Shown here: positions 1 to 6,318 of the stretch, piece by piece
How positions within the stretch are numbered: the stretch's first letter is position 1
How the letters are laid out: the number at the start of each line of letters is the position of its first letter
NCBI GenBank assembly: GCA_938039345.1
Contig: CALHVB010000044.1
Location: 1 to 8,399, forward strand
DNA length: 8,399 nucleotides
Direction of reading: 5' to 3'
From: an uncultured Sediminicola sp.
Lineage (GTDB): Bacteria > Bacteroidota > Bacteroidia > Flavobacteriales > Flavobacteriaceae
Position numbers and translations under genes: made by a program
The notes under the pieces: generated by a model
Database searches by the model: none
Seen by the model: the letters and a program-made list of their open reading frames with translations, nothing else
Told to the model about the DNA's origin: nothing

Positions 1-544
1 ACTTATAAATAATATTGCAAATTGGGCAAAGGTTGATGCTTTTAAATTACTCTGGAACTCTTTTTCTGGTAGTGGTTACGATATTGCTTGCGCGCAACAC
101 AATTACCCAATAACGTACCAAGTAAAAGACAAGAAGCCTACAGTAAAAAAAGTAGCATTTAATCCTCCTTTTAAAGATCAGCTCTATTTTGTGTATTTAA
201 ACCAAAAGCAAAATAGCAGAGAAGGTATTCAGCAATATAAAAACCTCACAGCAGATAAAGCTGAGTTTATTTCTAAACTTTCTGAATTAACAGTTCAAAT
301 ATCCAAAGCTACAACCATTACTGAATTTAATACTTTAATTGCTGCACACGAACAGCTTATAGCAGATTTAATAAAAACACCTACAGTAAAAGAACGCCTA
401 TTCCCCGACTTTACTGGCGAATTAAAAAGTTTAGGTGCTTGGGGCGGAGATTTTGTTTTAGCTACCGGTACGCCAAGAGATATACGTTATTTTAAAAGAA
501 AAGGATACGACATGGTTATATCTTACAAAGATATGATATTATAA
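1..544 (+). CDS. GHMP-superfamily kinase (GYDIA type), C-terminal part
   Basis: The reading frame is open from base 2 at the window edge to a TAA at 542-544, giving 180 visible residues; the true start lies to the left. The GTG at 191 is only an internal valine codon, because homologous-looking sequence continues upstream in the same frame. Visible residues 22-29 read SGSGYDIA, the GHMP-kinase segment in which the Asp is the usual catalytic residue. Near the C-terminus GAWGGDFVLATG matches the glycine-rich third GHMP motif, closest to the GAGGGD form of phosphomevalonate kinases. The GYDIA wording is typical of a Bacteroidota-specific GHMP group often linked with mevalonate-pathway genes, so the likely role is phosphorylation of an isoprenoid precursor in the cytoplasm; the exact substrate is inference. 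It is convergent with the minus-strand cluster and ends 38 nt before a bidirectional terminator. Confidence 0.85.
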   Translation, partial: LINNIANWAKVDAFKLLWNSFSGSGYDIACAQHNYPITYQVKDKKPTVKKVAFNPPFKDQLYFVYLNQKQNSREGIQQYKNLTADKAEFISKLSELTVQISKATTITEFNTLIAAHEQLIADLIKTPTVKERLFPDFTGELKSLGAWGGDFVLATGTPRDIRYFKRKGYDMVISYKDMIL

Positions 545-582
545 ATCGCGTATAGATTTAAAGCGATATAATACACATCTAT

Positions 583-630
583 TATAAAAAAGCAAAGCCT
601 TCCAAATTTGGAAGGCTTTGCTTTTTTATA
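583..630. terminator. perfect palindromic bidirectional terminator
   Basis: Every base from 583 to 606 pairs with its partner from 630 back to 607, giving a 48-nt palindrome with no mismatch, centred on AAATTT. The GC-containing part (592-621, with GCC and TCC blocks) is flanked by A5-A6 on the left and T6 on the right, so transcripts from either direction end in a stem followed by a U tract. It lies between the stop of the GHMP kinase (544) and the stop of the isomerase gene (652), exactly where convergent units need a shared intrinsic terminator. The rest of the 545-651 gap holds nothing else I can recognise. Confidence 0.93.
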
Positions 631-651
631 TACTTTATATTCTACTTTCTA

Positions 652-2733
652 CTAGTAGAAAGAAGCTCTGTTATCTATGATTTCTGACCCTTCTTTTAAT
701 GCGTTATATACTGCAGAATTTACTCTTGCCGCACCAGAAGACTTTAAAGAATTAGCATACGTACTATAGTTATCTAAAGCTGTAGCTTCTTCTTTTTTAG
801 TTACTGTTAACATAAATACACCACTCTCACCTTGTATTAAACCAGATGTAGCATCTTTACCTAAAGCAAATGCTGTACCTACCACCAATGGCTCTCTACC
901 AGAACCTGGAATTGTTGGTGACTTTACAGTTAATGCAGATGCTGTTAATGTTGAAACGTTATTATTTTTAGCAAAATCTTCTAAAGACTTACCACTATTA
1001 GCCGCAATTATTTGTGCTGCTTTTTTCTCTTTACGCACCTTAGGAAGCACTGTTGCCGAAGCATCTTCTGCATTCATTAATCCTTCTTTATGCTTTGCTG
1101 TTAATTGCGCAATTACATAACCATTATTAATGTTAAAACGTTTAATCTCTCCTATATCTGTACCTTCATTAAAAGCCCATTGAACAATTGACCTTTGAGC
1201 TCCAAGACCTGGTAAATTCTCATCTAACTCTTTTATTTTATTTACAGGCTTAACATCGTATGTTTTCTCTTTTGCTAAATCTGTAAATTCTTTTTTACCA
1301 TCAATACTCTCCATTTCAAACTTGGTAGCATCTTCAAATAATTTATTGATAGTTTCCTCAGAAGGTTCAATATCTCTTACTAAAGTTGCTATTTGTACTA
1401 CATCTTCTTTATCATCTACCTTTATAACATGAAATCCAAAATCTGTTTCTACCATACCGATAGCTCCAACTTTATTTCCAAAAGCAAAATCATTAAACTT
1501 TGGCACCATTTGCCCTTGCTGAAAGTATCCTAAATCTCCTCCTTTAGTAGCAGATGGTCCATCAGAATTATCTCTAGCTAAAGTTGAAAATAATACACCA
1601 CTCTTTTTAGCTTCTTTTAATAAATCTTTTGCTTTCTTTTCTGCTTCTTCTTTTGTTCTAGTAGTACCTTCTTTAGCTCTTTGTGCTCCTTCATAAGCAA
1701 TAAGTATATGACTTGCTTTTACAGAACCATTTGCTTTTCTATTTACCATTTTAGAAACCTTATAAGCATTACCATCTTTATAAGGACCATAAACATCTCC
1801 TATAGCTAAAGACATTAAAGTATCTGCAAACTTTGTTGGCAATTGCTTTTTAGCTTTATAAATAGTATCGAACTTAGCATCCGAATCTCCGCTATCTAAA
1901 AAAGCAACTACATCTTTAGTTGCTCTAAATCCATTTTCTCCTTCTATTAAACCAGCTATTTTTTGTTTAATATTGTTTTCATCTGTTAAAGATGCTTTTT
2001 CTTCAAAATAAACAAATTGTAAATCTCTAGATTTATCTTGCTCAAAATCTGCTTTGTGCTCATTTATATACGCTGTTATTTCGCTCTTAGAAACTTTAAT
2101 TGTAGAATCTACTATTGAAGTGTAAGGAACTCTAACGTATTTAATATCTACTTTATCGTTTGCTAATTTATAATCTAACTCACCTTCTTTTAATGTTGCA
2201 CCAACACCAGATTTAATTAAATTAAAATAGACTTGTTCTTTAGCTCTTTGTATAATAGATTTTTCGTCTTGTAACCACAACTGGTATTGCTGTGGGTTGT
2301 TTGCTTTTAAGTTGGCTATAAATTCTTTAAACTTATACTCATCAAAAACACCACTTTCATTTAAAAATTGAGGACTTTGACTATAAGACGGATTTGATTT
2401 TATAAAGTTTATAATTTGATCTTGCTCAACATCAATCCCTAAATCCTCGAACTCTTGCCCTAAAACAGCGCCTCTTAACTGCTGGTTCCAAACACTATTT
2501 ACCACCTGGATAGAAGAAGCTCCTCCTCCATATTGTCTTGATGTTGATTCTACCTTACGTCTAAACTCATCAATAGATATTTCTTCTCCATTTACTTCTG
2601 CAACTGCAGAACCTACTTTTTCTCCTCCTGTATCATTACCAAAAACACCTGATATAATAAATGCGAATAAGGCTAAACCTATAATCAATATTAATACCGT
2701 AGTTTGCCTTCTAATCTTCTCTAATACTGCCAT
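652..2733 (-). CDS. PpiD-like membrane-anchored peptidyl-prolyl isomerase
   Basis: This 693-residue protein has the layout of PpiD/SurA-type periplasmic folding factors. A short basic N-terminus is followed by one membrane helix at about residues 12-31, then an N-terminal chaperone-like region (about 40-330), a parvulin rotamase domain (about 338-440) and a long C-terminal part with a weaker second repeat-like segment. Parvulin hallmarks are visible: ASHILI at 340-345, the KGGDLGYF segment at 397-404, the MVPKFNDFAF region at 409-418 and FGFHVIKV at 432-439. It should catalyse prolyl cis-trans isomerisation and help exported outer-membrane proteins fold while tethered to the inner membrane. 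The start ATG is at 2731-2733, directly before the anchor helix. A 91-nt gap separates it from the upstream CNNM gene, so it may be co-transcribed or have its own promoter. Its transcript ends at the palindrome at 583-630. PpiD is the nearest E. coli analogue, but orthology is not certain. Confidence 0.93.
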   Translation of the reverse strand: MAVLEKIRRQTTVLILIIGLALFAFIISGVFGNDTGGEKVGSAVAEVNGEEISIDEFRRKVESTSRQYGGGASSIQVVNSVWNQQLRGAVLGQEFEDLGIDVEQDQIINFIKSNPSYSQSPQFLNESGVFDEYKFKEFIANLKANNPQQYQLWLQDEKSIIQRAKEQVYFNLIKSGVGATLKEGELDYKLANDKVDIKYVRVPYTSIVDSTIKVSKSEITAYINEHKADFEQDKSRDLQFVYFEEKASLTDENNIKQKIAGLIEGENGFRATKDVVAFLDSGDSDAKFDTIYKAKKQLPTKFADTLMSLAIGDVYGPYKDGNAYKVSKMVNRKANGSVKASHILIAYEGAQRAKEGTTRTKEEAEKKAKDLLKEAKKSGVLFSTLARDNSDGPSATKGGDLGYFQQGQMVPKFNDFAFGNKVGAIGMVETDFGFHVIKVDDKEDVVQIATLVRDIEPSEETINKLFEDATKFEMESIDGKKEFTDLAKEKTYDVKPVNKIKELDENLPGLGAQRSIVQWAFNEGTDIGEIKRFNINNGYVIAQLTAKHKEGLMNAEDASATVLPKVRKEKKAAQIIAANSGKSLEDFAKNNNVSTLTASALTVKSPTIPGSGREPLVVGTAFALGKDATSGLIQGESGVFMLTVTKKEEATALDNYSTYANSLKSSGAARVNSAVYNALKEGSEIIDNRASFY

Positions 2734-2824
2734 TCTATAGAATATTTAAATCTGAGGGCGAAAATACCATTTTCTTTTGAAATAATAAAAACTAAAAAAG
2801 GGTTGATAAAAATCTATATTTAGA

Positions 2825-4114
2825 CTAGTCTTTGTCTAAAATTTGAAGCAATACTAAATTTATTTTAGTATTGGATACTTCTAGTATTGTAAACACAAAA
2901 TTATCTACTTTAATTTTTTCGTTCTGCTCTGGTATTTCTCCTGTTTCATTTACAATTAAGCCCCCTAAGGTTTCGTACTCATCTGTTTCTGGTAGTTCTA
3001 ATTTATAATTTTCATTTAGGTAATCTACTTCTAAACGTGCCGATAGCTTATAGTTATTATCACTTAACTTTTCTTCATATAAATCCACAGAATCGTGTTC
3101 GTCTTCTATTTCTCCAAACAACTCTTCTACAATATCCTCTACCGTCATAATTCCCGAGGTGCCTCCATACTCATCTAAAACCACAGAAATACTTTTACGT
3201 TTTTTGGTTAACACATTTAAGATATCGCTAATAAGCATTGTTTCTGGCACAAACTCTACTGGCAAAAGAATACTTTTTATGGTTTTAGGTTTTTTAAACA
3301 ACTCAAAAGAATGTACGTAACCTATAATATTATCTATAGTTTCTTTATATACTATTATTTTAGAATAACCTGTTTCTATAAATATTTTTGCTAAATCTTT
3401 AGGAGCTTCGTGCAATTCTACTGCTTGTATTTCGGTTCTAGGAATCATAACCTCCCTAGCTTTTACTGCAGTAAATTCTAATGCATTCTGAAAAATTTGT
3501 ATTTCGGAATCCACCTCATCTTCTTCTTCTACAGTTTCCATTTGTTCGGAGATATAATCTCCCAGCTCTATTTTACTAAAAGCAAGTTGCACATCGTCCC
3601 CATCTGTTTTAAAGAAGGTTTTTAAAATAAAGTCTGATACTTTTATAACAAACTCAGAAATAAAAGAAAATAACAAATAGAAAAAATAAGCTGGCATTGC
3701 CAATACCTTTAGTAATGTATTGGCATATATCTGAAATAATACTTTTGGCAAAAACTCTGCCGTTAACAATATAACAAGTGTAGATATTACGGTTTGACTT
3801 ACTAAACCAAAATCGTGTAGCAACATGTAATAAACACTGTTTGGAGCTGGCTGTAAGCTTACAAACCAATTCATTAACAACTCGCCCATATAAATACCAT
3901 AAACTACTAATGCTATATTGTTTCCAATTAGCATTGTTGCTATAAATTTAGAGGGTCTCTTGGTGAGTTTTGTTAATGTTTTAGACAAAAAGCCTTCTTG
4001 CTTTTTCTCTATCTCTATATGGATTTTATTAGCAGATACAAATGCTATTTCCATTCCAGAAAAAAAGGCAGAAAATAATAACGATATTATTATAATGATT
4101 ATGGAACTTTCCAA
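2825..4114 (-). CDS. CNNM/CBS-domain transporter-like protein (hemolysin/CorC family)
   Basis: The 429-residue protein shows the full CNNM architecture. A DUF21/CNNM membrane domain carries hydrophobic segments near residues 4-26, 56-80, 105-130 and 137-160, including SGMEIAF at 19-25 and AEFLPK at 119-124. An acidic linker (193-203) precedes a CBS pair starting at VMIPRT (222-227) and including DEYGGTSG and VEDIVEELFGEIEDE (314-339). A C-terminal CorC_HlyC domain spans about 350-427. The family includes CorB/CorC and human CNNM proteins, linked to Mg2+ or Co2+ efflux; the CBS pair binds adenine nucleotides in relatives. Bacteroidota also have the paralogue GldE of gliding motility, but the context here gives no gld partner. 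The start is a TTG at 4112-4114: an in-frame stop lies at 4136-4138, and the next ATG (residue 21) would remove the first helix. It begins 2 nt after the stop of the small membrane gene, suggesting translational coupling. Confidence 0.92.
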   Translation of the reverse strand: MESSIIIIIISLLFSAFFSGMEIAFVSANKIHIEIEKKQEGFLSKTLTKLTKRPSKFIATMLIGNNIALVVYGIYMGELLMNWFVSLQPAPNSVYYMLLHDFGLVSQTVISTLVILLTAEFLPKVLFQIYANTLLKVLAMPAYFFYLLFSFISEFVIKVSDFILKTFFKTDGDDVQLAFSKIELGDYISEQMETVEEEDEVDSEIQIFQNALEFTAVKAREVMIPRTEIQAVELHEAPKDLAKIFIETGYSKIIVYKETIDNIIGYVHSFELFKKPKTIKSILLPVEFVPETMLISDILNVLTKKRKSISVVLDEYGGTSGIMTVEDIVEELFGEIEDEHDSVDLYEEKLSDNNYKLSARLEVDYLNENYKLELPETDEYETLGGLIVNETGEIPEQNEKIKVDNFVFTILEVSNTKINLVLLQILDKD

Positions 4115-4116
4115 AT

Positions 4117-4320
4117 CTATTCTTGATTTTCTTCTTTACGCTTTTGAAATTTTATTCTGTAATTTCTTCTAAACAAAAACATAGCTATAGATACTACTCC
4201 AAAAAATATAAAAATATAACTATCCTTGGGGTTTACTGGCCATATACTAATTACTTTGTAGATAGACATTACCGCTACAATTAAATATAAATACTCTGTA
4301 TATTTTAAAAATTTAGTCAT
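4117..4320 (-). CDS. small two-helix membrane protein, unknown function
   Basis: This 67-residue protein has no family I can name. Two hydrophobic segments, about residues 8-27 and 34-50, are joined by a short polar turn (PVNPKD). A strongly charged tail follows (RRNYRIKFQKRKEENQE), which suggests an inner-membrane hairpin with both ends in the cytoplasm. The gene is probably real: its ATG overlaps the end of lptC by 8 nt (ATGACTAA at 4313-4320 on the minus strand) and its TAG stop lies 2 nt before the TTG start of the CNNM gene, a classic coupled arrangement. A helper of LPS export or of the CNNM protein is possible from position alone, but nothing in the sequence proves it. Confidence 0.8.
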   Translation of the reverse strand: MTKFLKYTEYLYLIVAVMSIYKVISIWPVNPKDSYIFIFFGVVSIAMFLFRRNYRIKFQKRKEENQE

Positions 4321-4918
4321 TTTCTTCCTCCTCTTTTATTGTCATAATGCCGTATGTTTTATGAGCATTAATTACATTTTTACTAAAATCCATTCCTTCA
4401 CCATCCATAACGGTTCCGTCTTCTGGATTTATAAATTTAAACTTTTCTTGGGTAAACATCCACTCTCTATTCTGATCCCAATATAATTGCTGCGTTTCTA
4501 TTTTTTTACCATCGTGGCTTTTTAACACAACATTACCCTTTAGATCTACTAAATTTAAAGCAGTATAAATAATACCATAATCTGCAACTACTGTGCTTTT
4601 TTTATTATTATCATCAAAAAAAGCAACATGTAAACCATCTGGAAATATCTTATGCGCAAACTGCAAATTATCGTAATCGTCGCATGTTTTACTTGTTAGC
4701 ACCGTTTTTATTGTAGAGTTTGCCTTACCATCATTCTTTATAAGCGAATCTACCTCTGTGTAGGTTAATACAAAATTATGTGCTATTCCTTGCGGAAAAA
4801 CTTTCTCTTTTGCTTCTTCTCCTACTCGCTTATAATTATCCTTACAAGAAAAAAAAAGCATTGTCATAGAAACTACTATGACAATGCTTTTAAAATTATA
4901 TGTATTCTTTTTTATCAT
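4313..4918 (-). CDS. lptC: LPS export protein LptC, lipoprotein-like
   Basis: The 201-residue length, secreted N-terminus and beta-rich body fit the LptC/YrbK family. In that family LptC receives LPS from the LptB2FG ABC transporter at the inner membrane and passes it to LptA across the periplasm. Supporting stretches are the repeated strand pattern with VVADYGIIYTALNLVDLKGNVVL (given here as residues about 111-133), the KIETQQLYWD segment and MDGEGMDFS near the C-terminus, which resemble the LptA/LptC organic-solvent-tolerance fold. The N-terminus is basic, then hydrophobic (residues 11-23), then Ser-Cys at 24-25, a plausible Bacteroidota-style lipobox, so it may be lipid-anchored, unlike the membrane-helix LptC of E. 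coli. ATG lies at 4916-4918, 1 nt after the TPR stop codon. Codons 10-24 contain a terminator-shaped hairpin (listed separately). The assignment rests on motif memory and context. Confidence 0.85.
   Translation of the reverse strand: MIKKNTYNFKSIVIVVSMTMLFFSCKDNYKRVGEEAKEKVFPQGIAHNFVLTYTEVDSLIKNDGKANSTIKTVLTSKTCDDYDNLQFAHKIFPDGLHVAFFDDNNKKSTVVADYGIIYTALNLVDLKGNVVLKSHDGKKIETQQLYWDQNREWMFTQEKFKFINPEDGTVMDGEGMDFSKNVINAHKTYGIMTIKEEEEND
4849..4891 (-). terminator. terminator-shaped hairpin inside the start of lptC
   Basis: On the minus strand a perfect 16-bp stem (4876-4891 with 4854-4869) encloses a 6-nt loop (4870-4875). It runs directly into nine T residues (4857-4849), four of which are part of the stem. 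The stem begins 29 nt after the TPR stop codon, the usual place for an intrinsic terminator, but it lies within codons 10-24 of lptC. Because the lptC frame continues through it, I call it a probable partial terminator or attenuator and not a full transcription end. Ribosomes entering lptC would cover it and prevent folding. The structure is plain in the sequence; its activity is inferred. Confidence 0.6.
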
Positions 4919-4919
4919 C

Positions 4920-6299
4920 TTATAGACTAGGTACTTTTACGCTACCACCTACCCAGCACTTAAAGGTAACTGTTTTTCCTGCCATTCCAGAATTAAATAT
5001 ATCTGTTTTAGAAGGTGCTTTAGCTCTATAGCTTTTTGCTGTTTGGCTTGCTCTACCACTTAAAGATGGATCTACCCTACCTGCTTTTGCTGCCATATCT
5101 GCTGCTTTCCAGTAGATGGCTCTTTTTTCAAAAGGAGTAGTACCACATTGATTTGCACTACCAGCATATAAGTTAGCGATTAATAAATATGCTTTACCGT
5201 TAGATGAATTTGCATTAATTGCTTTTTGCGCATAGTTACGAGCACTAGATTTACTACTTCTTCTTACGATAGTTGCAATTTTATACAAAATATTAGATTT
5301 CTTATATGGGTCTTGCTCCAATTCTACTGCTTTATTAAAATCCTGAATAGCACCACTCTTGTCCCCTGCTTTTTGTTTTAGTAAACCACCATACATGTAA
5401 GCATCAGCAGAAGGATCCAAAGCCAATTGTGCTTCAAATAACTTTCTAAATAAAGGAGCATCTGTACACTCTTTTGCAAACATTCTACCTACTGCTCTTT
5501 TTACCCAAGCAACATCGTTCTTTTTAGCTTCGAAATTTTTCTCGTATAATGGAATTAAATTTTCACAATTTGCTAAAGCTCCCAACTTAGTATCTATACT
5601 TCCTGCAATTTTACCATAAGACTTAGAATTTGTAGTAGCTCCTTTTAACCTCTTCTTTTCTTTAGAAGTTAGAGTTCCTTCTTCCTCTTTTGGTAATAAC
5701 TTAGTAATAATACTAGTCATCTTTTTATTTTCAGACTCAATTTTTTCTGTAACGTCATCATACGTATCAAAAACCGATTGTAAATCCTTACTACCTGCAT
5801 TATGTAAATCTACTAAAGTAGAAAAATAGGTATATAATGCTTTAGGACTTTTAAAATTAGCTTTATCTTCTGTAAAAGCTTTATGTAATAAATCATAAAT
5901 CTCTGTATCCGTAGCTAATTTATGTTCTCTCTTTAAAGAAGCTATCTTTATAAGCTTTGGAGCTAACTTAACTTTATTAGGAAAATGCTTTGAACTTGCA
6001 TCATATAAACCTAATAAATCTTTCACAAAACCATCTTTTTCTGCTCCAGTAGCTTTCTTTATCTTATCCTTTAATATTTTTTCTCCGTAAGCAAAGTTTG
6101 CATAATTTAATGCAGGGCAATTATCATATACCATTTTCCAAGGTGTATATGCTGCCTCGTAATTTTTAACTTTTGCATGCTCTACATAAATAGATAAATT
6201 GGTAATACATTCTGGATTCTGCTCTTGGGCATTAGAAATATTTATCATTCCTAATACCGCCGCAGCTATAAAGTAAAGTTTCTTTTTCATAATAATCAT
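4920..6299 (-). CDS. secreted tetratricopeptide-repeat protein
   Basis: The 459-residue protein starts with a signal peptide: KKK at 5-7, a hydrophobic core at 8-21 and likely cleavage after the NAQ at 23-25. The body is helical. Clear TPR-like units lie at about 296-330 (AYMYGGLLKQKAGDKSGAIQ, then DFNKAVELE) and 334-378, with looser helical repeats in 40-200. A Lys/Glu-rich stretch (about 186-225) interrupts the repeats. Six cysteines remain in the mature chain (31, 61, 245, 278, 385, 448), and the C-terminus ends in a short beta-like segment with FKCWVGGSVKV, a tail I associate with Bacteroidota TPR proteins of this kind. It probably acts as a periplasmic or surface scaffold; no partner is proven. 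I kept the ATG at 6297-6299 because the A-rich AGAATAAA just precedes it; an ATG at 6288-6290 (Met4) would give an equally good signal peptide. The gene follows the barrel gene by 19 nt. Confidence 0.85.
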   Translation of the reverse strand: MIIMKKKLYFIAAAVLGMINISNAQEQNPECITNLSIYVEHAKVKNYEAAYTPWKMVYDNCPALNYANFAYGEKILKDKIKKATGAEKDGFVKDLLGLYDASSKHFPNKVKLAPKLIKIASLKREHKLATDTEIYDLLHKAFTEDKANFKSPKALYTYFSTLVDLHNAGSKDLQSVFDTYDDVTEKIESENKKMTSIITKLLPKEEEGTLTSKEKKRLKGATTNSKSYGKIAGSIDTKLGALANCENLIPLYEKNFEAKKNDVAWVKRAVGRMFAKECTDAPLFRKLFEAQLALDPSADAYMYGGLLKQKAGDKSGAIQDFNKAVELEQDPYKKSNILYKIATIVRRSSKSSARNYAQKAINANSSNGKAYLLIANLYAGSANQCGTTPFEKRAIYWKAADMAAKAGRVDPSLSGRASQTAKSYRAKAPSKTDIFNSGMAGKTVTFKCWVGGSVKVPSL

Positions 6300-6318
6300 T
6301 TTATTCTGGTTAATGTAC

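Noticed and set aside
191..544. GTG at 191 as the start of a separate short gene
   Set aside because: The same frame is open to the left edge and carries the GHMP catalytic motif upstream of 191, so the codon is internal.
2759..2766. TATTTTCG on the minus strand as a promoter -7 element for the isomerase gene
   Set aside because: It is one base from TAnnTTTG and well placed before the ATG at 2733, but no TTG is found at the right distance upstream; too weak to list in an AT-rich gap.
2806..2830. Small inverted repeat after the CNNM stop (TCTA...TAGA with following T residues)
   Set aside because: The stem is only four to six AT-rich pairs, one of them a wobble, too weak for an intrinsic terminator.
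3654..3869. A 71-residue minus-strand open frame
   Set aside because: It lies entirely inside the CNNM/CBS gene in another frame on the same strand, and its sequence has no family resemblance.
2825..4114. Assignment of the CNNM/CBS gene as gldE of gliding motility
   Set aside because: The architecture is shared with GldE, but no gld gene or single-stranded-DNA-binding protein neighbour is present, so the general family name is safer.
3918..4172. An 84-residue plus-strand open frame
   Set aside because: It is antisense to the CNNM gene and the small membrane gene, both well supported; its hydrophobic look comes from the complement of membrane-helix codons.
4771..4778. TAATTTTG on the minus strand inside lptC as an internal promoter after the hairpin
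   Set aside because: It matches TAnnTTTG, but no TTG is present at the required spacing, and such octamers are expected by chance in AT-rich coding DNA.
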